A DNA stretch of 64,000 nucleotides from Parvularcula sp038749595 (GTDB lineage: Bacteria > Pseudomonadota > Alphaproteobacteria > Caulobacterales > Parvularculaceae), in contig JBCDHW010000010.1 of the NCBI GenBank assembly GCA_038749595.1, positions 32,632 through 96,631 on the forward strand, read 5' to 3'. The notes below the pieces were generated by a model, which was given only the letters and a program-made list of their open reading frames with translations, ran no database searches and was not told where the DNA came from. Position 1 is the first letter of the stretch. The number at the start of each line of letters is the position of its first letter. A program made the translations under genes and the position numbers. Shown piece by piece: positions 40,824 through 48,688 of the stretch.

Positions 40824-43061
40824 ATGGCAGACGCAAAGAAACCCGGGGCGGCCGAGCGCCTGGTGGACGAGACAATGACCGACCTCAACGTCGGTATGCT
40901 CGCGCTGCGCCAAATTTCCCGCGGCTTTGCCGAAGCCCTGCCGGATCGCTTGCGGTGGCGCCTGATCGGGCGGCCCCTTGGCGCGCTCGTATCGACGGCG
41001 CTGACCCTGGCCATCCCGCTGATGGCCATCAACGGCGAGATCGCGCAGCGGTTGTTCCCCGCGCCCTACGCTGACCTGTGGACCGCGGGGCGGCAGCCGA
41101 ACATCGCAATCCTTGCGGCCGACGGCACCGTCCTGGGCAGCCGGGGCAGCGATCTTGGCAAACCTGTCAGTATCGACACATTGCCGCCCTATGTGGTCGA
41201 CGCGTTTCTCGCCACCGAAGACCGCCGGTTCTTTGAGCATCCTGGCTTCGATCCCGGATCGCTGGTCCGCGCAACGTTGATCAATTGGACCGCGGGGACT
41301 GTCGTCCAGGGCGGCAGCACGATCACCCAGCAGCTGGTCAAAAACCTCTTCCTCACCGGCGAGCAAACCATCGCGCGCAAGTTCGAAGAACTTCAACTGG
41401 CGCTCTGGCTTGAGGCACGGCTGTCGAAGGAAGAGATCCTCGAGCTTTATCTCAACAGGATTTATCTCGGCGCCAACACCTACGGCTTGGGCGCTGCGAG
41501 CCAGGCGTACTTCTCAAAAGACCCGTCTCAACTGACGCTGTCCGAGGCCGCTTTACTCGCGGGCCTGCCAAAGGCGCCCTCGTCCCTTGCGCCCCACGTC
41601 AATTGGGACGGCGCGTTGGAGCGCAGCCACGAAGTGATCGGCAATATGGTCGAGACGGGCCAGATTGACCGCGTCACGGCCCGGGTCGCGGTCATGTCGC
41701 CTCCGGTGCTGGCCCTTCGTGATGTCCGCGACGGGTACGGATATTTTCTCGACCATGTCGCAGCGGAGCTGCGTGCACGCATCCCTGATCTTGATACGGA
41801 CGTTGTCGTTACGACCACCCTGCAACCCGATGCCCAGCGGAGTGCCGAGGTTGCGGTCAAAACTGTCATTGAGACCGAGACAGCGCAAATCCGCGGGGCT
41901 GAGCAGGCAGCGCTGATTGCCTATGACAGGAGCGGCGGGATCGTCGCCATGGTCGGCGGACGGTCCTATCGCGAGAGCCAGTTTAACCGCACCACCCAAG
42001 CCAAGCGGCAGCCAGGCTCAGCCTTTAAGCCGTTCGTCTACCTCGCAGCGATCGAGGCTGGCTTTGATCAAGACACAGTGCTCGTCGACGCGCCGATCCA
42101 AGTGGATGGGTGGGAGCCGAAAAATTACCGCGGCCGCTTTCTCGGGCCGATCCGTTTGCGAGAAGCGCTGGCCCGGTCCTCCAACACCGCAACGGTGCAG
42201 ATTAGCGAGACCATCGGCGGTGAACGGATTATCGACGCGGCCCTGCAAGCCGGACTCAACGCCAACATGGAGGCCTACCCTACCCTTCCGCTCGGGGTGT
42301 TTGAGGTCGCTCTCGACGAGCTGACGGCGGCGTACACGCCCTTTGCCTATGGCGGTTATGCGCCCGAGCCCCACGCGATCGCGCGGGTCGACAGCCGCGG
42401 CGGCACCGTTCTCTACGAACGCAGCATCCCCGATCCACCCCGGGTGATCAGTGCACGGTCATCGGAAAAGATGACCGACCTCCTCCACGCCGTGACCAAC
42501 GCTGGCACCGGATCTGCAGCGCGCATCCCCGGTCATGACGTTGCGGGCAAAACGGGGACGACGGATGATTGGCGCGACGCGTGGTTCGTCGGCTATTCCG
42601 CCCACGTCACCGCCGGCGTATGGGTCGGGAACGACAACAATGACCCGATGGATAAGGTCTCGGGCGCCACTTACCCCGCGCAGATCTGGTCGTCCTTCAT
42701 GGCTGCCACCCATGAGAGACAGGGCTGGTCCCGGATTCCGCTGACCGATGGATTCGGACCAGTGGACCCCGGCCTCAATGATCTGCGCAGCACCTATGCG
42801 CGCCTCGTCAACGATCTGACCCCGCGCGCCTACGGCACGCCGCCGCAGCTCGATGCACCGGGCTATGACGGCATCGGCGGGATCCTTCGCCGTGAGGAGC
42901 GCCGACGCGGACGCGGCGACCGGGTCCAAGGCCGCGTTGTCCGTCCATCAGCGAACGGAAGGCCGGGGGCGCCGCCACCCCGCGGCGTGGTCCCGGGCAG
43001 CGGCGACGTTGTCGAAGGACGGGTGGTCAGCGACGAGCCCGACAGCGACGGCACGCAATAA
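40824..43061 (+). CDS. class A penicillin-binding protein (PBP1A family)
   Basis: 745 residues, bifunctional peptidoglycan synthase. One membrane helix at about 52-72. The GT51 transglycosylase has ATEDRRFFEHPGFD, GGSTITQQLVKNLFL, RKFEELQLALWLE and LELYLNRIYLG. The transpeptidase has the nucleophile motif GSAFKPF (SxxK), SSN in ARSSNTA and KTGT in GKTGTTDDWRD. The C-terminal 70 residues are Arg/Gly/Pro-rich and look disordered. It polymerises and cross-links glycan strands in the periplasm. The start follows AGGATTG; the gene is close behind the hydrolase-fold gene on the same strand (78 bases). Confidence 0.94.
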   Translation: MADAKKPGAAERLVDETMTDLNVGMLALRQISRGFAEALPDRLRWRLIGRPLGALVSTALTLAIPLMAINGEIAQRLFPAPYADLWTAGRQPNIAILAADGTVLGSRGSDLGKPVSIDTLPPYVVDAFLATEDRRFFEHPGFDPGSLVRATLINWTAGTVVQGGSTITQQLVKNLFLTGEQTIARKFEELQLALWLEARLSKEEILELYLNRIYLGANTYGLGAASQAYFSKDPSQLTLSEAALLAGLPKAPSSLAPHVNWDGALERSHEVIGNMVETGQIDRVTARVAVMSPPVLALRDVRDGYGYFLDHVAAELRARIPDLDTDVVVTTTLQPDAQRSAEVAVKTVIETETAQIRGAEQAALIAYDRSGGIVAMVGGRSYRESQFNRTTQAKRQPGSAFKPFVYLAAIEAGFDQDTVLVDAPIQVDGWEPKNYRGRFLGPIRLREALARSSNTATVQISETIGGERIIDAALQAGLNANMEAYPTLPLGVFEVALDELTAAYTPFAYGGYAPEPHAIARVDSRGGTVLYERSIPDPPRVISARSSEKMTDLLHAVTNAGTGSAARIPGHDVAGKTGTTDDWRDAWFVGYSAHVTAGVWVGNDNNDPMDKVSGATYPAQIWSSFMAATHERQGWSRIPLTDGFGPVDPGLNDLRSTYARLVNDLTPRAYGTPPQLDAPGYDGIGGILRREERRRGRGDRVQGRVVRPSANGRPGAPPPRGVVPGSGDVVEGRVVSDEPDSDGTQ

Positions 43062-43112
43062 CAACGCTTTCGAGCCAACCCGGCTTACCGCCCTGCGTCT
43101 AACCAAGACACA

Positions 43113-43445
43113 CTAAGCCTCCGCAACGGGCTCGAGGATCTTGTCAGCTTTCGCCATCGGTCCGATGACCTCCAGCACCCAAGCGTCAGCATCAAAGCCT
43201 CGCTCCTTTGCAAGGATCGTTGCCGCATCGGCTTCAGGGATCGGCGCTCCACGGGTTGTCCAGCGTCGCCGGTCATTGACCGTGCCCTCACGGAAGATCT
43301 GCACGGCCGTTCCGTCGATCCATTTGATCAGCACAAGACCGCCCTCTTCGTGGCCGCGGTCGAGGACCATGAACATCAAGCCCGCTGCCTCGCACTGCCG
43401 CTGCAGCCCACTGACGATCACATCGCTCCGCAGCCGGATCACCAC
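43113..43445 (-). CDS. DUF1491 family protein
   Basis: About 110 residues, DUF1491, a small conserved alphaproteobacterial family of unknown function. RLRSDVIVSGLQRQCEAAGL, GGLVLIKWIDG and FDADAWVLEV are the family segments. The frame is open up to 43502, but there it would overlap the histidine kinase; two tandem GTG codons at 43445 and 43442, just after the kinase stop, fit the family N-terminus. It is the second gene of a two-gene unit with the kinase. Confidence 0.8.
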   Translation of the reverse strand: MVIRLRSDVIVSGLQRQCEAAGLMFMVLDRGHEEGGLVLIKWIDGTAVQIFREGTVNDRRRWTTRGAPIPEADAATILAKERGFDADAWVLEVIGPMAKADKILEPVAEA

Positions 43446-43449
43446 GCCG

Positions 43450-44652
43450 CTAGGCGCGCCGCGAATGCGGCTCGAGCGCAACGTACCGCCGCGGCTCAGC
43501 AAGCGGGCGATAGCGGCGCTGGGGCCGCCCAGAGGGAACTTGGGTTACGTCTGCAAGAGGCAAGGTGAGCGTTGCCGTGGTCCCGCGCCCTGGCGACGAC
43601 CGAATATCGAGCCGCCCGCCATGGGCCTTCGCCAGAGCGTGACTGAGTGCCAGGCCGAGGCCTGAACCGCGCGCGCCGCGCACCCCAGCGCTCCGCGCTT
43701 GATAGAATCGCTCGCCCACCCGGCGCAGATCATCCTCGGACATCCCAACGCCTGTGTCTTCGACCGAGATCACGAGGCGGCCATCAAGGATCCGTGATCG
43801 GACCGTAATGCCGCCGCGGTCGGTGAACTTCAGTGCATTGCTCAGGAGGTTGATCAGGATCTGCCGCAAGATTTTCGGATCCAGCTTATGGAATCCTAAC
43901 CCCGGCGCCGTCTTCATCGACAACGACAATCCCGCGTTCTCAGCTTCCAGCCGCAGCATGCCAGCACACGCGGCAATCTCGGCCTCCACATCAACGCTCT
44001 GGGGTTCAACCGTCAAACGGTTCGCCTCCGCCTTGGAAAGGTCGAGCAGATCGTTGACCAAAGCCAGCACATGCTGGCCGCTCTCTTGGATCAGCTTCGC
44101 ATAATCACGGTAGCGACGATCACCGAGCGGTCCGAAACTCTCCTGACGCAGAGCATCAGCGAACCCGATTACAGCATTGAGAGGCGTACGTATTTCGTGA
44201 CTGACGTCAGCCAATTGATCAGGCGCAGCGGGCAACAATTCCTGGCGCGGACGCTCCGTGTGCGGGATCGGCGCTTGGCTCCGATCGCTGAGCGGGGTCA
44301 ATGCACATTCGAACCCTCCGCCAGCCTGCGCCTTAAGGAGAAGCGATGCATGCGGTGCGCTCGCGGTCGGCTTCAGGTCAACCACGACCGTGGCTTCGCC
44401 ATCGCGCATGGCCTGCATCAGGGCACCGAGCAGTGCGGGATGTGATCGCGCCGCTGTGAGATCAGTTAAATGAAGGCCCTTCAAACGCTGCGGGCCCGCC
44501 GAAAACAGCTGCCATGACGCGCCTGAGACGGCTGTGATCGTCCCGCGGGTATCCTGAATAAAAAAAACATCAGCCCCCGTCCCAGCAACGTTTTGAGCGC
44601 TGCCGCGGCTTTTGGGCCGGTTCTGATTAATCCGGTGGAGAATCGCATTCAT
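43450..44652 (-). CDS. cytoplasmic sensor histidine kinase, DivJ/PleC-like core
   Basis: 400 residues, no membrane segment. A PAS-like region lies at about 20-125 (FFIQDTRGTITAVSGASW). HisKA has DVSHEIRTPLNAVIGFAD with the phospho-acceptor His and continues ESFGPLGDRRYRDYAKLI, again the DivJ/PleC style. The ATPase has INLLSNALKFTDRGG, DTGVGMSE and GSGLGLALS. The C-terminal 40 residues are basic and unconserved. There is no adjacent response regulator; DUF1491 follows with a gap of four bases. Probably feeds a shared or distant regulator. Confidence 0.92.
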   Translation of the reverse strand: MNAILHRINQNRPKSRGSAQNVAGTGADVFFIQDTRGTITAVSGASWQLFSAGPQRLKGLHLTDLTAARSHPALLGALMQAMRDGEATVVVDLKPTASAPHASLLLKAQAGGGFECALTPLSDRSQAPIPHTERPRQELLPAAPDQLADVSHEIRTPLNAVIGFADALRQESFGPLGDRRYRDYAKLIQESGQHVLALVNDLLDLSKAEANRLTVEPQSVDVEAEIAACAGMLRLEAENAGLSLSMKTAPGLGFHKLDPKILRQILINLLSNALKFTDRGGITVRSRILDGRLVISVEDTGVGMSEDDLRRVGERFYQARSAGVRGARGSGLGLALSHALAKAHGGRLDIRSSPGRGTTATLTLPLADVTQVPSGRPQRRYRPLAEPRRYVALEPHSRRA

Positions 44653-44847
44653 ACGTTAACGCTATCGGCTTCCCCCTTAAGGGTTCCTGAACGGCAAAAA
44701 CCGATCCTGGCGTTCGTGCATGGGGTGCACACGGTGGGAGATACGAAGATGCAACGTAGTTCGATGAAGACCTTAAGAGTTTCGCAACCATTCCTGACTG
44801 GAAATGAATGCCACGGAGTGAGGCTCGAAAGCCAGTACAGGGATGAT

Positions 44848-45831
44848 ATGGGTAAGATGCTGACAAAATGGATCGCCGCAGGCTGTGCAGCCACGGCACT
44901 CGCCATGGGCGCGGCAGGCGCTGCAAACACCGCAGTGAAGCGCGTCGACGTCAAGCAGATGGAAGGCTCGGCGATGATCGAATACGCCGCCCAACCCTAC
45001 ATTCAATTCCGTGAAGACATCGATTTCGTCAGCGGCGACATGCCGACGAGCGCCGAAGCGATGCGTGAAGCGCACATGCGCCTCTCCAGCCACGACACGC
45101 GCTCGATGGCTGGCTCCTGGATTGCCTACGCCGCCATGGTCGCTGCCGATCAGCCTTCGTTCGCCAAAGCGATCGAGAAGCAGGTGAAGGAAAAAGGCGC
45201 CAAAGCCTTTGCAGCCGAGCTCGAAAGCAGCCCCGGCGTTGTGCGCAACATGCCGGGTGCGGATCAAGCCGTCGCCGCCATCATGGCCTTCGCAGCGAGC
45301 GATGCTGCAAAGATCCGTGAAGCCGGTGACGCCTACATCGCCGAAGCGTACGACATCCAAAAAGTTGCGTGGGCCCGCAAAACCATTGCCGAATCGGGCA
45401 TGGACCGCGTTGATGCTGCGTTGAGCTACGCCGCTAAACGTGACTGGCCGACAGCAACGGGCCGCGAAGTTGTTCGCAGCCGCGCCGGTACGATCCGTCC
45501 CAACCTTGTCAGCTACGACAGCTGGTCAGATGACTGGGCCGGCACCAACGCGAAAGCGGATCCGTCAGCTCGTCCGGGTACGATCATTACCAAAGCTCTC
45601 GTTCTCGGTGCGCACTATGCGATGAACACCGCCACCCAAGAGCACATGGCGTCTTTCGCCACGTCGAAGAAATCCGAGCGCTGTTTCAACAGTGCGAAGC
45701 TCAACCTCGACCAGTGCATCGCGGCGACGCGCACGCCGTACGAGGAAGCGTTCTGCCTCGGCCAACACGCTCTCAACGACATGTCGAGCTGCGTGGGCTG
45801 GCCAGCCGGTGCGACCACCTCTGGTTCGTAA
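44848..45831 (+). CDS. exported Ala-rich protein of unknown function
   Basis: 327 residues, family not recognised. Signal peptide MGKMLTKWIAAGCAATALA followed by a helix-rich mature part with many Ala, Met and Lys. Four cysteines cluster at the C-terminus (ERCFNSAKLNLDQC, AFCLGQHALNDMSSC), suggesting two disulfides or a metal site. The open frame reaches back to 44593, overlapping the kinase start on the other strand; the start at 44848 (or 44857) is set by the signal peptide. A strong intrinsic terminator follows, so it is a well-defined single-gene unit. The region 44653-44847 should hold its promoter. Confidence 0.7.
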   Translation: MGKMLTKWIAAGCAATALAMGAAGAANTAVKRVDVKQMEGSAMIEYAAQPYIQFREDIDFVSGDMPTSAEAMREAHMRLSSHDTRSMAGSWIAYAAMVAADQPSFAKAIEKQVKEKGAKAFAAELESSPGVVRNMPGADQAVAAIMAFAASDAAKIREAGDAYIAEAYDIQKVAWARKTIAESGMDRVDAALSYAAKRDWPTATGREVVRSRAGTIRPNLVSYDSWSDDWAGTNAKADPSARPGTIITKALVLGAHYAMNTATQEHMASFATSKKSERCFNSAKLNLDQCIAATRTPYEEAFCLGQHALNDMSSCVGWPAGATTSGS

Positions 45832-45868
45832 AGACCCCAAGGCCTGCGTTTCAGGCACTCTAGTGAGA

Positions 45869-45904
45869 GAGCGTCGCGACACTGGTCGCGGCGCTCTTTT
45901 TTTT
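45869..45904 (+). terminator. intrinsic terminator after the exported protein gene
   Basis: A 12-bp stem, GAGCGTCGCGAC (45869-45880) / GTCGCGGCGCTC (45885-45896), with a single U-G pair and ACTG loop, followed by eight T. A textbook Rho-independent terminator. Confidence 0.95.
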
Positions 45905-45974
45905 GGCTCCGGTGAGGCATCTTTTCCGCGGGAAATGGGTTCGCCGCCGCTCTGATGTGGTGTAGCGACCAGCC

Positions 45975-46385
45975 ATGAGCAACGACATTCCGCCCTTCGA
46001 CGACATCGCTGAGGACTTTGCCTTTATCGAGGATTGGGACGAAAAGTACCGTTACCTCATCGACTTAGGCCGAAAGCTCCCCGCGCTCGCCGCGAACGAA
46101 CAGAGCGAAGACACGCGGGTGCGCGGGTGTGCGAGCCAAGTCTGGCTGGTGTTCGAGAATGACGGCGAGACGGTGCGGTTTCGCGGCGACAGCGACGCGG
46201 CGATCGTCAAAGGCCTCGTCGCCCTGATGGTCAGTTTGTTCTCGGGGCGGACAAAGTCCGACATCAAAAACCTCGACGCGGAAGCGAAGCTCGCTGAAAT
46301 CGATCTCAAAGAGCACATCACCCCCCAGCGCTCGAACGGTGTGGTGAGCATGATCAAACGCATCAAGGCCGAGGCCGAGGCGTGA
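45975..46385 (+). CDS. sufE: SufE family sulfur acceptor
   Basis: 136 residues, SufE: accepts persulfide sulfur from the cysteine desulfurase SufS for iron-sulfur cluster assembly. DWDEKYRYLIDLGRKLP at the start and VRGCASQVWLV with the acceptor Cys (about residue 52) are diagnostic, as is FSGRTKSDI. It is not next to the suf operon here. A GNAT acetyltransferase starts inside its stop (GTGA). Confidence 0.94.
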   Translation: MSNDIPPFDDIAEDFAFIEDWDEKYRYLIDLGRKLPALAANEQSEDTRVRGCASQVWLVFENDGETVRFRGDSDAAIVKGLVALMVSLFSGRTKSDIKNLDAEAKLAEIDLKEHITPQRSNGVVSMIKRIKAEAEA

Positions 46386-46879
46386 GTGCCATCGACTGGG
46401 AAATCCGTCCGTATGAAGAGGGGGACGCCGAAGCTATCGACACCCTCCTCCGTGCTGCGTTCGCGACAGGTGCAGAAGCGGACCTGACGGCAGCGCTTCG
46501 CACAGCAGGTGACGCCGAAATCGAGTTCCTCGCCGACGCAGACGGAACACTCATCGGCCACGTCCTGTTATCGCGGATGCGCCAACCTGCAGGCACCCTG
46601 GCCCTTGCGCCAGTCGCGACCAGCCTGGAGCATCGTCACCAGGGTGTTGCGGCAAGCCTCATCGAGAGCGCCCTCGCGCAAGCAACAGCCAATGATTGGA
46701 GAGGCGTCTTCGTCCTCGGCGATTTATCCTACTACGAACGATTTGGCTTTGAAAGCGCGGCCGCGGCGCCCTTCGCGTCCCCCTATTCGGGTGAGCATTT
46801 CGGGCTGGCCATTCTCGACGACGACGAACTACCAAAAGGCGAAACCGCACAGCACGCCGAATCCTTCGGAGCGCTCTAG
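46382..46879 (+). CDS. GNAT-family N-acetyltransferase
   Basis: 165 residues, YhbS-like GNAT fold. The acetyl-CoA loop reads LEHRHQGVAASLIESAL (the Q/RxxGxG/A site), with FLADADGTLIGHVLLSR and LGDLSYYERFGFESA as the neighbouring strands; the last is typical of YhbS-type members. The substrate is unknown. The GTG start overlaps the sufE stop by four bases, so the two are translationally coupled. It is convergent with ctaG, with 16 bases between stops. Confidence 0.9.
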   Translation: MSAIDWEIRPYEEGDAEAIDTLLRAAFATGAEADLTAALRTAGDAEIEFLADADGTLIGHVLLSRMRQPAGTLALAPVATSLEHRHQGVAASLIESALAQATANDWRGVFVLGDLSYYERFGFESAAAAPFASPYSGEHFGLAILDDDELPKGETAQHAESFGAL

Positions 46880-46895
46880 ATCGCCTGGCCGTCGG

Positions 46896-47453
46896 TCACG
46901 AGCCCCGCAGGCCTTCTCGGCGTTCGGCGTTCTCGTTGCGATAGAAGGTGTAGCTGAGGGTGATCTCGCGCACATCGTCGAGGCGCTTTTCATCCGCCAA
47001 CTGAGGGTCAACGAAATACGTGACCGGCATGAGCATCGTTTCCCCGGGCTGAAGCAGCTGTTCCTCAAAGCAGAAACAGTCGACCTTCATGAAGAACTGC
47101 CCAGCCTTGGCTGGCTGCACATTGAAACTCGCTGAGCCAATGATCGGCTCACTCGAAAGATTTGTGGCCTCGTAATAGGCCAAGCCCGACTCGCCGATGT
47201 GCAGGGTCTGGCTCACTTGAACCGGCTTAAACGACCACGGGATGCCTTCGGCGCGGCTGGCGTCAAACCGTACCGTGATCTCACGGTCGAGAACTTCGTC
47301 CGCATACGTCTCAGCGACCTGCGTGGTGCCGCCCCACCCGGTGACCTGGCAGAAAGCGCGGTAGAGCGGAACGGCCGCGAACGAGAGTCCGACCATGCCG
47401 GCCACCAACGCGGTGACGCTGACGGCAACCTTTGTGTTTTGATCCATGGCCAT
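46896..47453 (-). CDS. ctaG: cytochrome c oxidase assembly protein CtaG (Cox11)
   Basis: 185 residues, Cox11 family copper chaperone that delivers copper to the CuB site of subunit I. One membrane anchor (about 10-30), then a periplasmic immunoglobulin-like domain. LYRAFCQVTGWGGTTQ contains the conserved Cys, and VDCFCFEEQ the CFCF copper motif. The ATG at 47453 shares its A with the stop of the upstream small membrane protein (TGATG). It is the last gene of the oxidase block. Confidence 0.95.
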   Translation of the reverse strand: MAMDQNTKVAVSVTALVAGMVGLSFAAVPLYRAFCQVTGWGGTTQVAETYADEVLDREITVRFDASRAEGIPWSFKPVQVSQTLHIGESGLAYYEATNLSSEPIIGSASFNVQPAKAGQFFMKVDCFCFEEQLLQPGETMLMPVTYFVDPQLADEKRLDDVREITLSYTFYRNENAERREGLRGS

Positions 47454-47662
47454 CAACTCGGCGGCACCTGAAGGTTTTGCGACAGCCGGAAAAACGTCGT
47501 CATGTAGACGAGAATGACAAAGCCAACCACGGCCAACGCAATGGCAACATTACGCTTTTTCTGCGCAGCGCGCTCGGCCGGCGACGGCGCATGCACCTCC
47601 CCCGTCGGGCTCCCTTCCCGCGGGGTCCCCATAGGCTGGTCAGCGTTCGGACGATCAACCAT
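47453..47662 (-). CDS. small single-pass membrane protein of the oxidase block (CoxF-like)
   Basis: 69 residues: a hydrophilic Pro-rich N-terminus, a basic AAQKKRN patch, then one membrane helix (VAIALAVVGFVILVYMTTFF). Small proteins of this form lie between ctaB and ctaG in many alphaproteobacteria and are thought to help oxidase assembly. It overlaps ctaB by eight bases and shares the junction with ctaG, so it is translated in series. Confidence 0.82.
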   Translation of the reverse strand: MVDRPNADQPMGTPREGSPTGEVHAPSPAERAAQKKRNVAIALAVVGFVILVYMTTFFRLSQNLQVPPS

Positions 47663-48566
47663 GGAGGCCCGCCCAGTGCTCGATGATCAGCACCAAGAAG
47701 AGTGCAAAGAGATAGAAGATCGAGAATGCGAACAATTTGCCCGCGCTTTGGTTGTCGGCATTCTTTCGCAACAGCCACGCTTTGCGAAGGAACTCAGCGC
47801 CAAGAACAATGGAGGCGATCGCGAATGGCCACCCCGCGATGGAGAACCAAGCAACGAACGGTGCACTAACGACCAAGACCACCGAATAGGCGAGGATCTG
47901 ATCGTAGGTGACCTTATCGCCTGAAACATTGGGCAGCATCGGGACGCCTGCCGCTTCGTAGTCCGCTTTCTTCAAGAGGCTGAGCGCCCAGAAATGCGGC
48001 GGTGTCCAGAGGAAGATCAGCGTAAAGAGCGCCCAGGCCTCCCACGGCGCCGTGCCCGTGACCGCGGCGTACCCAACCACCGGAGGCAATGCGCCCGCAG
48101 CGCCCCCAATGACAATATTCTGCGGTGTACGACGCTTGAGAAACATCGAATACACGACGACATAAAAGCCGATCGTCACCGCAAGAAGCAGCGCTGCGAG
48201 ATAACCGCCCGACAGCGCCAGCAGCCACACCGACAACGCCGAAAGAACCAGGCCCATAGCAAAGGCTTCGGCCGCGGGGACTTTGCCTTGCGGGATTGGC
48301 CGCTGAGCCGTGCGCACCATCCGGCCGTCAATATCAGCGTCCCACCACATATTGAGAGCCGCCGATGCGCCCGCCCCGAGCGCAATGGCGATCATCGACA
48401 GGATCGCAAGACCCCAGCTGTCCACCGCGCCCGGAGCCGCCACCATCCCGGCAAGCGCGGTGAAGATCGACAAGCTCATCACCCGCGGCTTCAGCAGCGC
48501 GGCATAGTCGCCGGGCAAAGCCGTCAGGTGGGCGGGTGTTTCGGAAGCGCTAGCGGTTTCGCTCAT
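47655..48566 (-). CDS. ctaB: protoheme IX farnesyltransferase
   Basis: 303 residues, UbiA-superfamily prenyltransferase making heme O from heme B and farnesyl diphosphate. About eight or nine membrane helices. The first Asp-rich motif is NMWWDADIDGRMVRTAQRP; the second region reads KKADYEAAGVPMLPNVSG. In the inner membrane it supplies heme for subunit I (with CtaA converting heme O to A; ctaA is not here). It lies about 120 bases downstream of ctaD on the same strand. Confidence 0.95.
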   Translation of the reverse strand: MSETASASETPAHLTALPGDYAALLKPRVMSLSIFTALAGMVAAPGAVDSWGLAILSMIAIALGAGASAALNMWWDADIDGRMVRTAQRPIPQGKVPAAEAFAMGLVLSALSVWLLALSGGYLAALLLAVTIGFYVVVYSMFLKRRTPQNIVIGGAAGALPPVVGYAAVTGTAPWEAWALFTLIFLWTPPHFWALSLLKKADYEAAGVPMLPNVSGDKVTYDQILAYSVVLVVSAPFVAWFSIAGWPFAIASIVLGAEFLRKAWLLRKNADNQSAGKLFAFSIFYLFALFLVLIIEHWAGLHG

Positions 48567-48688
48567 CGCGAGTTCTCAACTTTCGATTGGGCCGTTTGCG
48601 GATGATTTGCACCCGCATCATGGCCAAACGCCGCGCTCTTGAAGTCCAAGAACACGGCGCCTGATAAAAAGCTCAACACAACTGGTGC

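Noticed and set aside
44593..44847. N-terminal extension of the exported orphan protein
   Set aside because: It overlaps the start of the divergent kinase, and the signal peptide begins at 44848.
48567..48688. Hairpin between ctaD and ctaB as a terminator
   Set aside because: Only an imperfect GC stem with an internal mismatch and no T-run; read-through within the oxidase block is more likely.
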